A stretch of DNA of 64,000 nt, from the NCBI GenBank assembly GCA_019843655.1, contig JACDQD010000007.1, forward strand, positions 26,554,365-26,618,364, in the 5' to 3' direction. The position numbers and the translations under genes are program-made. How positions within the stretch are numbered: the first letter of the stretch is position 1; each line of letters begins with the position of its first letter. Shown piece after piece: positions 23,101 to 34,400 of the stretch. The notes below the pieces were generated by a model, which was not told the DNA's origin, did not search any database, and saw only the letters and a list, made by a program, of their open reading frames with translations. The stretch is from Lethocerus indicus. Lineage: Eukaryota; Arthropoda; Insecta; Hemiptera; Belostomatidae.

Positions 23101-23724
23101 TATTATAAAAAATGCGAATAAATAAAATACCTAATATTTTGTGTGTTTCTGTCTCCTCTCGCTGGTTTGGGTTGGCACTTTGGATGTTTTTCAGGGGGCA
23201 TCCTCACTGCACTGTCACTGTCACTTGTACTGCGGTGGTTGTCTGTCTCTATATATGTCTTGTTATCACATCCAAAGTGCCAACAGTGACTAACACCACT
23301 ACTGAAGATGGCGAGCAGATAGCAAAAGACACACGAAATCTACAAAATGTCTGAAATGCAAATAAATTAAAGTCTGGTGTCGTTGATTGCAGGCCTGGTA
23401 GGCGTCGAAGCCCACCAGAGGCACAAGCTCGGTCTGCTGAGGACCGAGGACCTGCTCGAGCACGGCGTGTCCGGTACGGGGCCGAGGTGCTCGTCGGCCA
23501 GGGAGCTGGTCGAGCTGCTGGTCGACTTTGTGACGAGGCTGACGGCGGCGAAGAGGCGCTTGCTCGAGGACGCCGACCTCTATTCTGACGGTGGTCTCGG
23601 GCCCCTGCACAGGTCCACCAGGAAACAGCTCTGCACCAAACTGGCTGCGGTGCCCGGTAAGCTGGACCACGCTTCTGTCGTCGCCTACACGGTCGGCGAG
23701 GTACGCGCGGAGGATATCACCTGA
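14154..23724 (+). CDS. PP2C-like domain-containing protein (CG9801 type)
   Basis: Six exons: 14154-14281, 14361-14575, about 20022-20548, 21324-21525, 22425-22613 and 23393-23724. The protein starts [22 protein letters not shown]2C hallmarks follow: [11 protein letters not shown] in exon 3 (place of the DGxxG metal motif), [14 protein letters not shown] in exon 4 and [13 protein letters not shown] in exon 5; the last residues are [13 protein letters not shown]2C enzymes are Mg/Mn-dependent Ser/Thr phosphatases, but the altered first motif leaves activity uncertain in this subfamily. Exon 3 is odd: conserved-looking sequence uses one frame at 20030-20100, a second from about 20106 to 20350 ([20 protein letters not shown]) and the first again from [13 protein letters not shown], implying two indels. 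Its acceptor lies in a transposon remnant; tag|ta (20022 or 20025) fits the phase. The introns carry many foldback elements. Confidence 0.8.
14771..15022 (+). mobile_element. Foldback element, near-complete copy
   Basis: The left arm reads TGTTTCTATCTCCCGCCGGT, CTAGACCGGTTTCGGCC and CTTCAGTA. The right arm is its inverted complement (TACTGAAGATGGC, ACCGGCGAGAGGAGACAGAA, GAAATCTACGGTATTCC) and ends CTCGCAGACCACAAAAGG. The arms can pair into a long hairpin. It is in PP2C-like intron 2. Confidence 0.75.
18009..18235 (+). repeat. Partial copy of the 80-bp terminal-repeat element
   Basis: It starts GGTTAAAATGCAGAATAGG and continues GGTTATATATCGATATCTG, matching the left arm at 27061. The downstream part (GGCCAACTTGG, ATTAAATACATAATTTTAAT, CTTTCAATTTCCTTCAATTG) matches 27675-27795. 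It is probably a deleted copy of the element at 27051. Confidence 0.65.
19709..20029 (+). mobile_element. Foldback element abutting PP2C-like exon 3
   Basis: It begins GTAGATTTCCAGTAGGTTTC, then TCTCCTCTCGC and CTAGACCGGTTTCGGCCGC. The right arm breaks off at CGCCGCTACT, where intact copies continue GAAGATGG; here it runs ACTAGTAGTACAG directly into exon 3. The exon's acceptor AG therefore lies at the broken end of the element, without the usual pyrimidine tract. Confidence 0.7.
20597..20845 (-). mobile_element. Foldback element carrying an inverted piece of PP2C-like exon 6
   Basis: The left arm (GGTCTTTCGCCAGACCGG to CACTTGTACTG) is followed at 20695-20760 by the reverse complement of the exon 6 start with its acceptor: CAGACCGAGCTTGTGCCTCT, GGTGGGCTTC and GGCCTGCAAT match 23376-23436 in reverse, with one diverged patch. 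Intron-like sequence and an element arm (GTAGATTTTGTGTGTCTTTT) follow in the same inverted order as at 23320-23375. It is in intron 3. Confidence 0.75.
20806..21286 (+). mobile_element. Compound foldback elements in PP2C-like intron 3
   Basis: A run of arms in both orientations: CTAGACTGGTTTTGGCCGC, CAGTACAAGTGACAGTGACA, CATCCAAAACTGAAGATGG, a second CTTGTACTGCTCGCCATCTT, then CCGAAACCGGTCTGGCGAAA and GCGAGAGGAGACAGTAACAC. At least two insertions are nested or fused here, ending about 40 bases before the exon 4 acceptor. Confidence 0.65.
21605..21700 (+). mobile_element. Foldback element, left arm only
   Basis: The stretch TTTCGTGTTTCTGTCTCCTC, CCAGACCGGTTTCAGCC and CATCTTCAGTAGCGGTGTCA is the left arm without its partner. 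It stands just before the mariner-type element at 21739 in PP2C-like intron 4. Confidence 0.65.
21739..22314 (-). mobile_element. Mariner-type element interrupted by a foldback element
   Basis: The left end is TTAGGGGTACCCAAAAGTAA and the right end GATTACTTTTGGTTACACCT. The minus strand encodes the transposase tail ([20 protein letters not shown], then a stop), homologous to 11048-11238. Foldback sequence is inserted inside it: left arm near 21930-21985, right arm near 22190-22268 ending CTCGCAGACCACAAAACAGG. The foldback family was thus active after this mariner family. Confidence 0.7.
22737..22940 (+). repeat. Tandem duplication with inverted segment
   Basis: An 80-base block (AAATAAATAAAATTAAAACA to a run of G followed by AAACCAG) occurs at 22737-22818 and again at 22858-22938. 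Between the copies lies a reverse-complement piece (TTATTACTTTTTTAAAATG). It is in intron 5 of the PP2C-like gene and can form hairpins. Confidence 0.7.
23133..23343 (+). mobile_element. Foldback element just upstream of PP2C-like exon 6
   Basis: It begins TTTTGTGTGTTTCTGTCTCC and ends AGCAAAAGACACACGAAATC. The inner parts CATCCTCACTGCACTGTCAC and CCAACAGTGACTAACACC belong to the two arms. It ends 50 bases before the exon 6 acceptor. Its right flank plus the exon start is the stretch copied in inverted form at 20695-20845. Confidence 0.7.
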
Positions 23725-23864
23725 GAGATCAACAAAAAAAAAAAAAACAGGTACGTCGCGCCATGAATTTTCACCGGATCGAACAAATTTTTTCTTCACC
23801 TATTTTTCCGCCCGGCATCGACATTATTATAGAGTGAATTTCCTATATGGAAATTGGTAGAAAA

Positions 23865-24700
23865 TAAGAACTCGGGATTTTCATGTATAACATAAAATAA
23901 CACCAAAATAAAGTCTTTTCGACATTTTAATGTCGGTAGGTTTCCTCGAAAATTGTAAAATAAAACTCGGGATTTTCATTTATAATATACAATAGAATAA
24001 CGCCAAAATGTTAAAAATACAATCGGCCTGGTTGACCATTTTATTGACCCTATCTATTTTTCTGTTCTCGGACAACGCACAATTTCTGACGGACAATTGG
24101 CGGAAAATGATAACTCAAAATTATTACAATTATTTACTAATAGAAAATATTAAATAAAACTCCGTATTTGCATTTTATATGGAAAAAATAAAGGTAATCC
24201 CAAAATTTTTAAAAATACAGTGGTCGCATTTATTATAGGTCAATTTCTCAGGGACAATTGGTAGAATAAAAGGACTGGGAGATTTTAATTTATAATGTAT
24301 GCAATGAAATAAGGCCAAAATTTTAAAAATACAATGAGTCAAATTGACCATTTTTGACTCTTCAATGACACTTTATTGTCGGTCGAATAAAACGCAATTT
24401 CCGACTTACAATTGGCTAAAAAATAAAACTCGGGATTCTCATTTACAACATAAAATAATGCCAAAATTTTGAAAATGCAGTACGTCGAATTTTTTTTTTG
24501 GTATTTTTCAACCCTGCGATGAAATTTTATTGTCAATCACTTTTCATGGTTAACACGCTATTTCCGAAGTGTAATTGGCAAAAAAGAAAGAGACTCGGGA
24601 TTTTCATTTATAATATAAAATAACTGAAATGTTATACCAAAATTAAAATAAAATACCAAAATGTTAGGAATAAAGTGATCGATTTTTATTCCCAAGTTTT
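23865..24700 (+). repeat. Degenerate tandem repeat of about 110-195 bases
   Basis: The phrase AATAAAACTCGGGATTTTCA followed by TTTATAATATAAAATAA and GCCAAAATTTTAAAAATAC recurs at about 23869, 23964, 24160, 24272, 24430 and 24592 with many substitutions. It follows directly on the PP2C-like 3' UTR. No coding sequence seen. Confidence 0.6.
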
Positions 24701-25981
24701 AAAACCACAATGAAATTTTTTCCACTATTTTTCAACCCTCCAACGACCTTTTTTTGTAGCTCAGATTTTATCGGAAATTGCAATTTGATAGGGGTCGAGA
24801 AAGTGTTGAAAATAATTACCCAAAATGTCTTCTTACGCCATCTCAATAAAGCGTAATAAATGTACATTTAAAAAAACGATACCAAGCGGAAAAATAGGAC
24901 AAAGAAATGAAGAGATGTGAATTTTGAATTTGCAAATTGCAATATTTCAAAATGAATATTTTCTATTGTTTTCCGGGAACGAAATAATGTAATATATAAA
25001 AACTGAACTAAAACTACCGTTAGTGAGATTTTGAATGTGAATTTATAATTGAAACGTATATAATAACAGAAGAAATTATATTATATAGATATATAGATAG
25101 AAAGCTTTTTATATTGTTATGTTGCCGAGTGCGCCATTATTCAAAAGTTTTAATCTTATGTATCAAAGGAGCTAAAAGTTGTTTGTTAATTTATCCGAAA
25201 ACCGTTCGGCTTTTATATATTCTATTTGCACGATAATGAAACAAAAAAACAGAAAGGAGTAAAAATTAGCTTAAGCCAAAATTTCGTATAAAAACTATTT
25301 CACTTTTTATTGGCTTGTTTTTATTAGTATGTCGCACATAATTTTATGTCTGTTTGTTTTTTGTATTGTCAAACAGTCTAGTTTTAGTAGAATCCGTCGT
25401 ACTATTTAGAATTAGTATTTATAGGCGTTATTTAAATTTCTAATCGCAGTCATTAAAAGGAAGAAATAAAAAACAATTAATACTTAAGGCCTTAATATTA
25501 CGATGATGTCGCTGCTCAGGTTTTGTACATTAGATCGTATTTTTATTTTTAACATTAATTTTGTTCTACTCTCGCTATTTTATACATATATAAGTGCGTA
25601 CAATTTTCGTAGTGTAACTACTAAAACACAAAAATCATTTGTAAATTTACAGAAAATAAGTAAGTAAAACAGTAAGATAAGATATGGATAAAAACTTGGA
25701 GGTTATAAACTGGCAGGTTAACTGTCTGCATTTCTTTTTCCATTTTTTTAGTCTTCGATGAAACATTATTATGTTTCGGATAGAAAATTTCAGTTTTTAA
25801 ATTTTATTAACGTTAAACCAAACGTCTTTATTGTTAGTCCACACAAAATATATAAGTGTGTGTGTTTGTGGATATAACAGTTGATATTTTTGATAATTTT
25901 ATCGCCCCTGAACGGTTGTTTTGCCGAAAACAAAAACTGTATTTCAGTTAACGGGAAATGAAAAGTGTAAATTTCGTTTTC

Positions 25982-26087
25982 TTCTGTCTTTCTTTGCTTT
26001 GGTCTTTCGCTAGACCGGTTTCTAGCGCCCGATCGCCATCTTTAATAGCAGTTTCACTTTGGATCATGGGACGCTAATGGGGCATCT

Positions 26088-26127
<40 letters not shown>

Positions 26128-26236
26128 ACCTCGAAAATGACTACTGAAGATGGCGATAGGCCGAAACCGGTCTGGCAGAAGGCCGAAGAACACGAAACCT
26201 ACGGTATTATTCCAAACCCTCGCAGATCGCAGAAAT
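25982..26236 (+). mobile_element. Foldback element with AT microsatellite in its loop
   Basis: The left arm (GGTCTTTCGCTAGACCGGTT, CGCCATCTTTAATAGCAG) and right arm (ACTACTGAAGATGGCGATAG, CCGAAACCGGTCTGGCAGAA, GGTATTATTCCAAACCCTCG) are separated by about 34 bases of AT dinucleotides (26093-26126). It ends CGCAGATCGCAGAAATAAGG. Confidence 0.7.
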
Positions 26237-27050
26237 AAGGTTTTCCGAAAATGAGAACGCTGCTGTAGAGATATAAAGTGGCAAAAAAAAAAAATTCCAG
26301 CGTTTTATTATTAAAAAGTGAATTTGAATTAGAGCGGTACGCGCGCGTCTAGAAGCGGAATAGTTTCTATAAAGCCTATTTAAATAATAATCGTAAAAGC
26401 CATTAAACAATAAAGCAATTGAAACGGCCTATTACACGGTGCAAATAAGACGCCATTAACGTTGCCTAATTAAGCTTCAGAAGCTTTCTGTTTTTTTCTC
26501 TTTCCTTAATTAGACTAGACCATTGCGCAGGGGAAAAGTTTTCAGAAAATCAAAAATAACCTTCCCCTTTGAAAGGTAGTGCGTTTTAAAATTGAAACTT
26601 TAGCGCCAATAAACTCGTAAAAGCGTTGAGGGAACCCAAAACTTAAAAGGAAATAAAAATATTTTTAAGCCAGTGCCTGATAAATTTTAAAAAGCTCTAT
26701 TATTAAATTTAGGTACTGTTAAAAAAACAAAAAAAACGGCTGGTTCGCATTCTGCGCCCGACGATTCTCGCCATTAACTTTACTTTATTGAATCCTCTAA
26801 AATAGCGCTTAGTAGAGTTTAATTTTTTTTGGAAAAACTCGAAGAAGAAATTTAGACGTTCTGTTCGTTTGTGTTCATGTTCAGATCTCTTGGGATTGCC
26901 AACAAATAGTGTAGAGATTCGCTCAAAACAACAATAATCAAAAACCAAAAAAAGAGACAACCAAAAAATATTCGCGTGAATTTCAGATTTTTTAGAAACT
27001 GTCGCCCACTCGGTATCCTCGCGTAAGATGGAATATAAACTCTTTTTTTT

Positions 27051-27832
27051 TTTTAATTTTGGATAAAATGCAGAATAGGGGGGCCCACTGATAACCTAAT
27101 AGGGGAGGTTATATATCGATATCTGTTTCATTCGATATGTATCGATTTCGACCGTTGTTATAACCTTCGCCCTGGAAACTATAAATTGTACAAAAAGGTT
27201 CAATTTTGTAATTTAACTAATATCAACCGGCTTCTACCAATAAATTATCCGGTCCGAGAGACGTATTCTTGCCGCATTCAGACAAGACACAAATATTCTC
27301 TCTCCAAGATTCGTACATATCTAAATCGCTTTTTACGGACTCTGATGCCTCAAAATCGTGAAAAAATACAGACTCGACCTTTTCAAATACCCGCAAAAGA
27401 CGTCGTGCTTCTATAAGAAAAATAATAGTAAAAAAAAACAGTCGCCTACAGAATACGTCACGATATATCGAATGAAACAGATATCGATATATAACCTCCC
27501 CTATTAGGTTATCCGTGCCCCCTATTCTGCATTTTAACCTAAATTAAAAACTAATTATAATTCTATTACTATTATTTTCACTATAATATAATTCTATTAT
27601 TATAAATCGGAAGAAAAATGTTACCTGTAATCTTTTAAATTATTAAAATTTTAACTTACTTACAAATATTAATAAAATTAAGTCGTCTCGGCCAACTTGG
27701 AAAAAATTAAATACATAATTTTAATTTCGAAATTAAATTTTCGCCCAAAATCAAAAAAAAAATAATTAACTTTCAATTTCCTTCAATTGTTTCTTTGTAG
27801 TTAACATTGATGCTATTCTGCATTTTAACCGA
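27051..27832. mobile_element. Element with 80-bp inverted terminal repeats
   Basis: The left arm 27061-27145 (GGATAAAATGCAGAATAGGG, GATAACCTAATAGGGGAGG, TTATATATCGATATCTG) is the near-exact inverse of 27461-27540. Another outward end (CTATTCTGCATTTTAACC) occurs at 27812-27830, so either the element extends to there or two copies are joined. A 76-codon frame inside (27186-27416) is not recognisable. Related arms occur at 18009 and, more weakly, 5165-5215 and 45060-45130. Confidence 0.65.
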
Positions 27833-28095
27833 ATATTTTTGTCCCATATTAAATATGTAATATAAATTTGAAAATCTTTTTCCACACGGCAGAACGGTAC
27901 AAAATTTAGAAATCTGAAATTGGTGACGATTATATCTGAATTTAGTCAGATAATTTTCCTTTTTTTTATATATATATACACTTCTAATAATATAAATTAC
28001 GATCACATTCCAATTCATTTAGAGACAAAAACGATGAGTCTTGTTAACCGACGTAATTGTTTACGCGAGGATATCGACTGTTAGTGTAAATGTGC

Positions 28096-28160
28096 ACATG
28101 TGTATGTGTGTGTGTGTGTGTGTGTGTTGTGTAATGTATATGTATATACATACACAACCG
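28096..28160. repeat. GT microsatellite with adjacent palindrome
   Basis: A run of TG dinucleotides is followed by the palindromic stretch GTATATGTATATACATACAC. Simple repeat in intergenic sequence. Confidence 0.8.
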
Positions 28161-29287
28161 TCTTGTGTAGATATTTTAGAAATCTGCAAATGTTTTTTAA
28201 AAATATAAAATACTATTAAGAGAGTATTTGTTGTTAAAAAGTCGAGGCCAAAGTATTGTTACTACATTCTAATACATTTTTGTTTTTTTTTAATTTTATT
28301 TACCTTGCCTGTAATATATATAGAATTTTTGCATTCTAGCAAAATATTTCTTTCTATTTCAATCGATCCGACGCATTTTATCGTTGTTAGAAAATTTATG
28401 TAGTGTGAAAAACCAGTGGTTTTGAATGAAAAAAGTTTTAATTTCGCTATTTCAGATCTATAACAATGTACGATATTTAGATATTGACTAGTTGATACGT
28501 AAAAACATAACAATTTATATAAAAAGAAAAGCTTCTTCGCCAAGTTTAAAAATATGCGAAGCCTATAGACAAAAATGCTTGTTGAAATTTTGCATGTTTG
28601 CACGATTAACTGTAAAAAAAACCAAAAAAAAATCTATTAATATAGTTGATATTTTTTCCTCCGAGGAATTTGTGAAAGCTCAATTTTGAAGTTTAATTTT
28701 TGCGTCTTTCGCATTTTATATTCGTCGTATCGACAAATTTAAATATTGTTTAACAAAATTAATAAAAAGGATGGTCGCTGTTATTTTACAAAGAATTTTT
28801 AACAATTTGCGCTTGCGATATAAATACTAAAAAAAAATTATGTTAATAATTACTACAGCGGTGGGAAAACTAAAAGAAAATTTTACTGTTGTTTTTTAAA
28901 TTGTATATGAAATTTTAAAATTTTACGTTATAATAACTTTAGTTGTTTAATTTTGTTTTTCTAATGTCTGGTTTGAGCATCGGTCCTGGAATTTAAAACT
29001 TTTTTATGTCTAATTTATTTCAACTTTTGACTAACTCTTTGTTTCTTACTTGTTAATAATTATTATCTTTTTTTAGTCGATATTTTACAAAAAAACACAA
29101 AATTGCTTTAAGACTTGCGAAATTTTGCTCGTTAAGGATTTTAGCCGTCCTTCTATTATTACACTACTGTAATAGCTTATGACTCGCATATTGAAAACGT
29201 CAAAAAAAAAGAAAAAGGAAACAAAATATATGAATCTTTATTTTTGTTATTATAATTATATTATATTGGCATAAATGTGATTCTCCC

Positions 29288-29289
29288 AG

Positions 29290-29345
<56 letters not shown>
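29288..29345. repeat. AT microsatellite
   Basis: Nearly 60 bases of uninterrupted AT dinucleotides. Similar shorter tracts are at 31410-31447 and 43590-43641. The open frame across it (YIYIYI) is an artefact of the repeat. Confidence 0.9.
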
Positions 29346-29348
<3 letters not shown>

Positions 29349-30040
29349 GGTATATATAAATGAGAGCGTATTTATAAATACGACGGATGTAAACAAAATT
29401 TTAATAACTTTCAGTTTTTGCATATAAAAGACAGAGAAAATATCGCGCCACCGACAACACAAAACGTTATTTTAACAGGTTATGTATGTACGAAAATTAT
29501 AACGATTTTTTTAAAAATTATAATTTACTAAATGTGTATCTTTTATTTCCTATAGCGTTAATTAATTTTTGTTCGCCAGCAGAAAGAAAAAGAAAAAACA
29601 CCAATTTATCGCAGTATTAATTTTTTAGACTGTTCAATTTTTTGTCGCTGTAAACACGTTTTTTTAATTGTAAAAAAATAAAAACTGTATCCGTTAGGAA
29701 TAAATGTTTTTTAGCAAAATTGTTTTTTTCATCGCACTGTTTCCTCCATAACCCTGTACTTACTTCCACATTCCAGTCATCATATATTAGGCTTGAGGGG
29801 GTGTGGGGGGGGGTGTTATTGTTTAGAGGTAAAGAAAAAATAAACGACAATTTCATCCGTACCGCACGTGTACGATGCGTGCATTGCATTTAAATAAAAT
29901 AACAAGGCCCAATTCAAGGATTAAAAACATCTTTTCGATAATACGCAAAGTGTTTTCTCTCTTCTGTATATATATTAACAAAATTGTAACGATTATATTA
30001 AGTTAGCGACCGGAAGGTCGATAGTTGGTCGGTCGCGACA

Positions 30041-30924
30041 CTAGCTGGAGCACTTGCACAGATACTTGAGGTTGATGAGCTGGACGTGGTCGTGGCCGAA
30101 ATTGACGACGCCCTCGTTCGAATCTATCGATTTCAGTTCGCCCTTCATCTCCTTGTACTCGCCGTAGAGGACCTTGACCTTGTCGCCGCTGGTCGGCGTC
30201 ACCGGCTCCAGCATGTCGCACATTATGTTCATGCACCGGTCCTCGGCCGGCAGGAACACCGCTACGCTGCCCGCCTGAGAGTTAGAACGATGGTAAAACA
30301 AAACGGTAACAGAACAAATCATCATCGCTCATTGGGCCTACTGGAAATATGAAAATGTTTATGCTCGGAATACCTATTTTGTAGGAGAGAGAGAGAGAGA
30401 GAGAGATTAGGGGTAGGAAGAGAGAGCAGGAGGGAGGGACAGAATGAGAGAGAGAGTGAGAGGAAGGGACTGAAAGAGAGTGAGAGGAAGGGACTGAAAG
30501 AGAGTGAGAGGAAGGGACTGAAAGAGAGTGAGAGGAAGGGACTGAAAGAGAGAGAGAGGAAGGGAGAGAGAGTGAGAGGAAGGGACTGAAAGAGAGTGAG
30601 AGGAAGGGACTGAAAGAGAGAGAGAGGAAGGGACAGAAAGAGAGAGAGAGAGAGAGACAGAGAGAGAGAGTGAGAGGAAGGGACAGAAAGAGAGAGAGAG
30701 AGGAAGGGACAGAAAGAGAGAGAGAGAGAGAGAGAGAGTGAGAGGAAGGGACAGAAAGAGAGAGAGAGAGGAGAGGAAGGGACAGAAAGAGAGAGAGAGT
30801 GAGAGGAAGGGACAGAAAGAGAGAGAGAGAGGGAAGGAAGAGAGAGAGAGAGAGAGGAAGGGACAGAAAGAGAGAGAGAGTGAGAGGAAGGGACAGAAAG
30901 AGAGAGAGAGTGAGAGGAAGGGAC

Positions 30925-30959
<35 letters not shown>

Positions 30960-31409
30960 ACACCGATTAAGGCACTAAATTCTAATTTATATTCGAACAA
31001 TATTCTTAATGCATATTATATATTCGTAATTAAGTAGCAGAAGAAAAAAGAACAGTAATAATAATATTCATTAGACTTACAGAAACTGTGGAGCGTATAG
31101 TTCCCGTCTGACCGGCGAGGCCCGGGTCCCTGTGCGCCTCTTTCACTCTCACTTCCAAATCTTGGAAGAACCAATCATCCATCAGAGTCTCCAAAGCTGA
31201 AATTGCACAATCGTCAAATCATCAACATATCACACAGGGGGGGGTTCCAATCGTTTTTACGGTCAATCTTACGATAGAAACAATCTCTTCTTGACAAACA
31301 AAGTCCCTGAACCACTCAGGCCGCGACTGATTATTAATTAATTAGATTATTGATTAATTAACTGTCCGTCGATACGTGACATCCCCAAAAGACAAGAACA
31401 ACATATGTG

Positions 31410-31453
<44 letters not shown>

Positions 31454-34400
31454 TAGGGCTACTGTTGTACTACAGTTGTAGAGAAAATTATCTGTCAATG
31501 AGGCTGGTGGACTAGTTGGTGTAAATTAAGAGTACTGGTACTAGTTGGAGTAAATTAAGAGTACTGGTACTAGTTGGAGTAAATTAAGAGTACTGGTACT
31601 AGTTGGAGTAAATTAAGAGTACTGGTACTAGTTGGAGTAAATTAAGAGTACTGGTACTAGTTGGAGTAAATTAAGAGTACTGGTACTAGTTGGAGTAAAT
31701 TAAGAGTACTGGTACTAGTTGGAGTAAATTAAGAGTACTGGTACTAGTTGGAGTAAATTAAGAGTACTGGTACTAGTTGGAGTAAATTAAGAGTACTGGT
31801 ACTAGTTGGAGTAAATTAAGAGTACTGGTACTAGTTGGAGTAAATTAAGAGTACTGGTACTAGTTGGAGTAAATTAAGAGTACTGGTACTAGTTGGAGTA
31901 AATTAAGAGTACTGGTACTAGTTGGAGTAAATTAAGAGTACTGGTACTAGTTGGAGTAAATTAAGAGTACTGGTACTAGTTGGAGTAAATTAAGAGTACT
32001 GGTACTAGTTGGAGTAAATTAAGAGCACTAGTACTAGTTGGAGTAAATTAAGAGTAGTGATAGTCTGTCGGAGTAGCTTTGGAATACAAGTACTAGCGGT
32101 CGGAACACATTCTCGGCGCAATTAAAATTTTGTTCAGCGAAATAATTTTGAAGATTGAAGAGTGTGAGGCAGCAGTGTACTGACTGTTATAGCCGGTGGG
32201 GGAAGGCGACGACTGGTAGGAGTAGGATGATCCGTCGGAGCCGTACATGGTGCCGGGGGTCTGCGGTGTGTACGGGCCCTGCTTGTTGTAGTCGTCGAGG
32301 CCGTACGGCTCGTCGGACCTCGCCGGCGTGCTCGACGCGTCCCAAGCGCCGGGCGTCCTCGAACCCTCGTAGCAGGGAGTCGCGCCGCCAAAGTGGGGCG
32401 TGCGGTTCCCGGCTGGAAACACAAAAAGCGATATACAGTTCGGAACAATTCGGAGGCCGTGTGACAGTACAGCCGAAGCTTTTTAATAAAATGTCGCCAA
32501 ATAGGCTTATAATATTAGTACGAGAATTTTATAATTCGGTATTTAAATATAATAACGAAAATTATTGGGAGGAAGCAACAGATCAACTGCTAGGCACAAT
32601 GGTGCCGGATCAATCCATATTGGATACGATGGAAAATTTGAGTAAATAAAAGAAATTAAAACAATATATTTTCCATTTGTTAGATCAGGTAGATCAAATA
32701 AATTTAAAAAAAGTCTAAATTTTTTTACTAGAATCACCAGATTTATTGTCGCGCGTGGAAATATTTCAAGTAACGAATTTTTAAGATTGTATTTTTAGAA
32801 GTACGGAGGCAATACTGTGGCTACGTTCCGAACGAAATTACGTTTTCCCAGTTATATTATGAGCCTCGTTGAATTCATTTCGAAATGAATTTATTCAGCG
32901 GAACAACAGTCCGACAACAAAGAGAGAAAACGATAAAACGTACCTTCGTACAAAGGCGTTTTGGAGCCGGCATCTCTGTACATCGGAGTCTGAGAACCGC
33001 CGACGTGCGAAGGAGTTCTGTTGTAAGTTGTGATGGAGCCGTCCTAAATACGAAAAAAAAGAAATTAATTAATAAATGAAAGAAATGTGAAACAAATTTG
33101 TTTTAATGTGTGCGACAACGAGATATTGTAATAATTTTTTAACCCTCTGGAGCCGAATTTTTATTTTAAATCCAAAAAAATTGGGGAATGAAAAATCAGC
33201 AAACCTATTTTATATATATATGCGAATGAAACAAAATTGATATTGATATTAGTTGTTATAGGATTAAGATTAATCCGCCATCTCACCAATAAAGCTATAA
33301 TTATTTGGTAAAATCTCGATAAATTGAAATGCGACTCGAAAGTTACACAGACCCAGTAGAGGGTTAAATCAAAATCCGCGCAGTCTATAAAAATCCGATT
33401 TCTCGTTGAAATATCGAAAATAATATATATCTTTTGTTTTTGAAAAAGTTATCAGCGATTATCGAACGAATTTGTGTTACCCTGGCCGGAGTTCCGACGT
33501 TTGTGATGTGACTCCGATCCACCGATATTGTCTGACACGATGAATGAAGTTCGACCCTCGCCGTCGTTTCCGTGGCGTCCTTCACCATACCGACGTTGCC
33601 TTCAAACCAAAAATAAATTGTTATAAATAAATTATTTATTAAAAAAAAAAAAACTATACCGATTAGTTATAATCTATGCCGAAACCGGTCTAGCAAAAGA
33701 CGAAACCAGCGAGAGGAAACGGAAACACATGAAATCTACACTAATACAGACAATTGTTACGACTTTAGAATACCTGTTTTGTGGTCTGCGAGTGGTTGGA
33801 ATACCGTAGATTTCGCAGGGGCATTCCGACCCCCCCGCAGACCACAAAACACGCATTCAAAAATAATTTTAACTAATCAACTCTTTCGTTCCAATAATTC
33901 ATGAATATAAGATGATGTCATTGTCAAAATAATTTGATTTAGAATTTTCTTCCCATTACCCGCTCAGATTTGAAAGACCAGATTATATCTCGGGAAGTAA
34001 ATATATAAATAGTACCGACATTTATGCGAACAGGAAGAAAACATATTATAAACGGTAATCTTAGATTAAATCAATACGAAAATATTAGAAAGGGAAATCA
34101 TTTAGAAATCCAATTGAATTTATAATGGTAAACCTTTTAATAATTATTTAATTTGTCTCGTACTTTATTGGGCACTATTTTTGTCCTTACTGCTTTTTAT
34201 TATAAGGTTGAATATTTTGTATGAACACACAAAATGCACGGAAATTCCAACCCAGTCACTTCGGCACTCTGGATGTTTTTTGGGCATCCTCACTGCTCAC
34301 TGTCACTGTCACTGTCACTTATTATATGAATAATAAGAAGCCCTAATTATATGACAGCCTCGTTGAGTATGAATGGCCTTCCAATGAATGGTTCGAGCAT

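Larger units (their letters stand above)
23725..30040. other. Gene-poor spacer between the PP2C-like and SPT5 genes
   Basis: The two genes converge here. Besides the degenerate tandem repeat, a foldback element (25982), the 80-bp terminal-repeat element (27051) and simple repeats (GT at 28096, AT at 29288), the sequence is AT-rich without supported exons. AATAAA near 23905 may serve the PP2C-like gene. Confidence 0.5.

Noticed and set aside
30322..31000. Long Ser-Leu-rich and Glu-Arg-rich open frames
   Set aside because: They are translations of the GA-rich simple repeat in SPT5 intron 18.
31510..32056. CRISPR-like array of short repeats
   Set aside because: Units follow each other without spacers and the context is a eukaryotic intron; it is a minisatellite.
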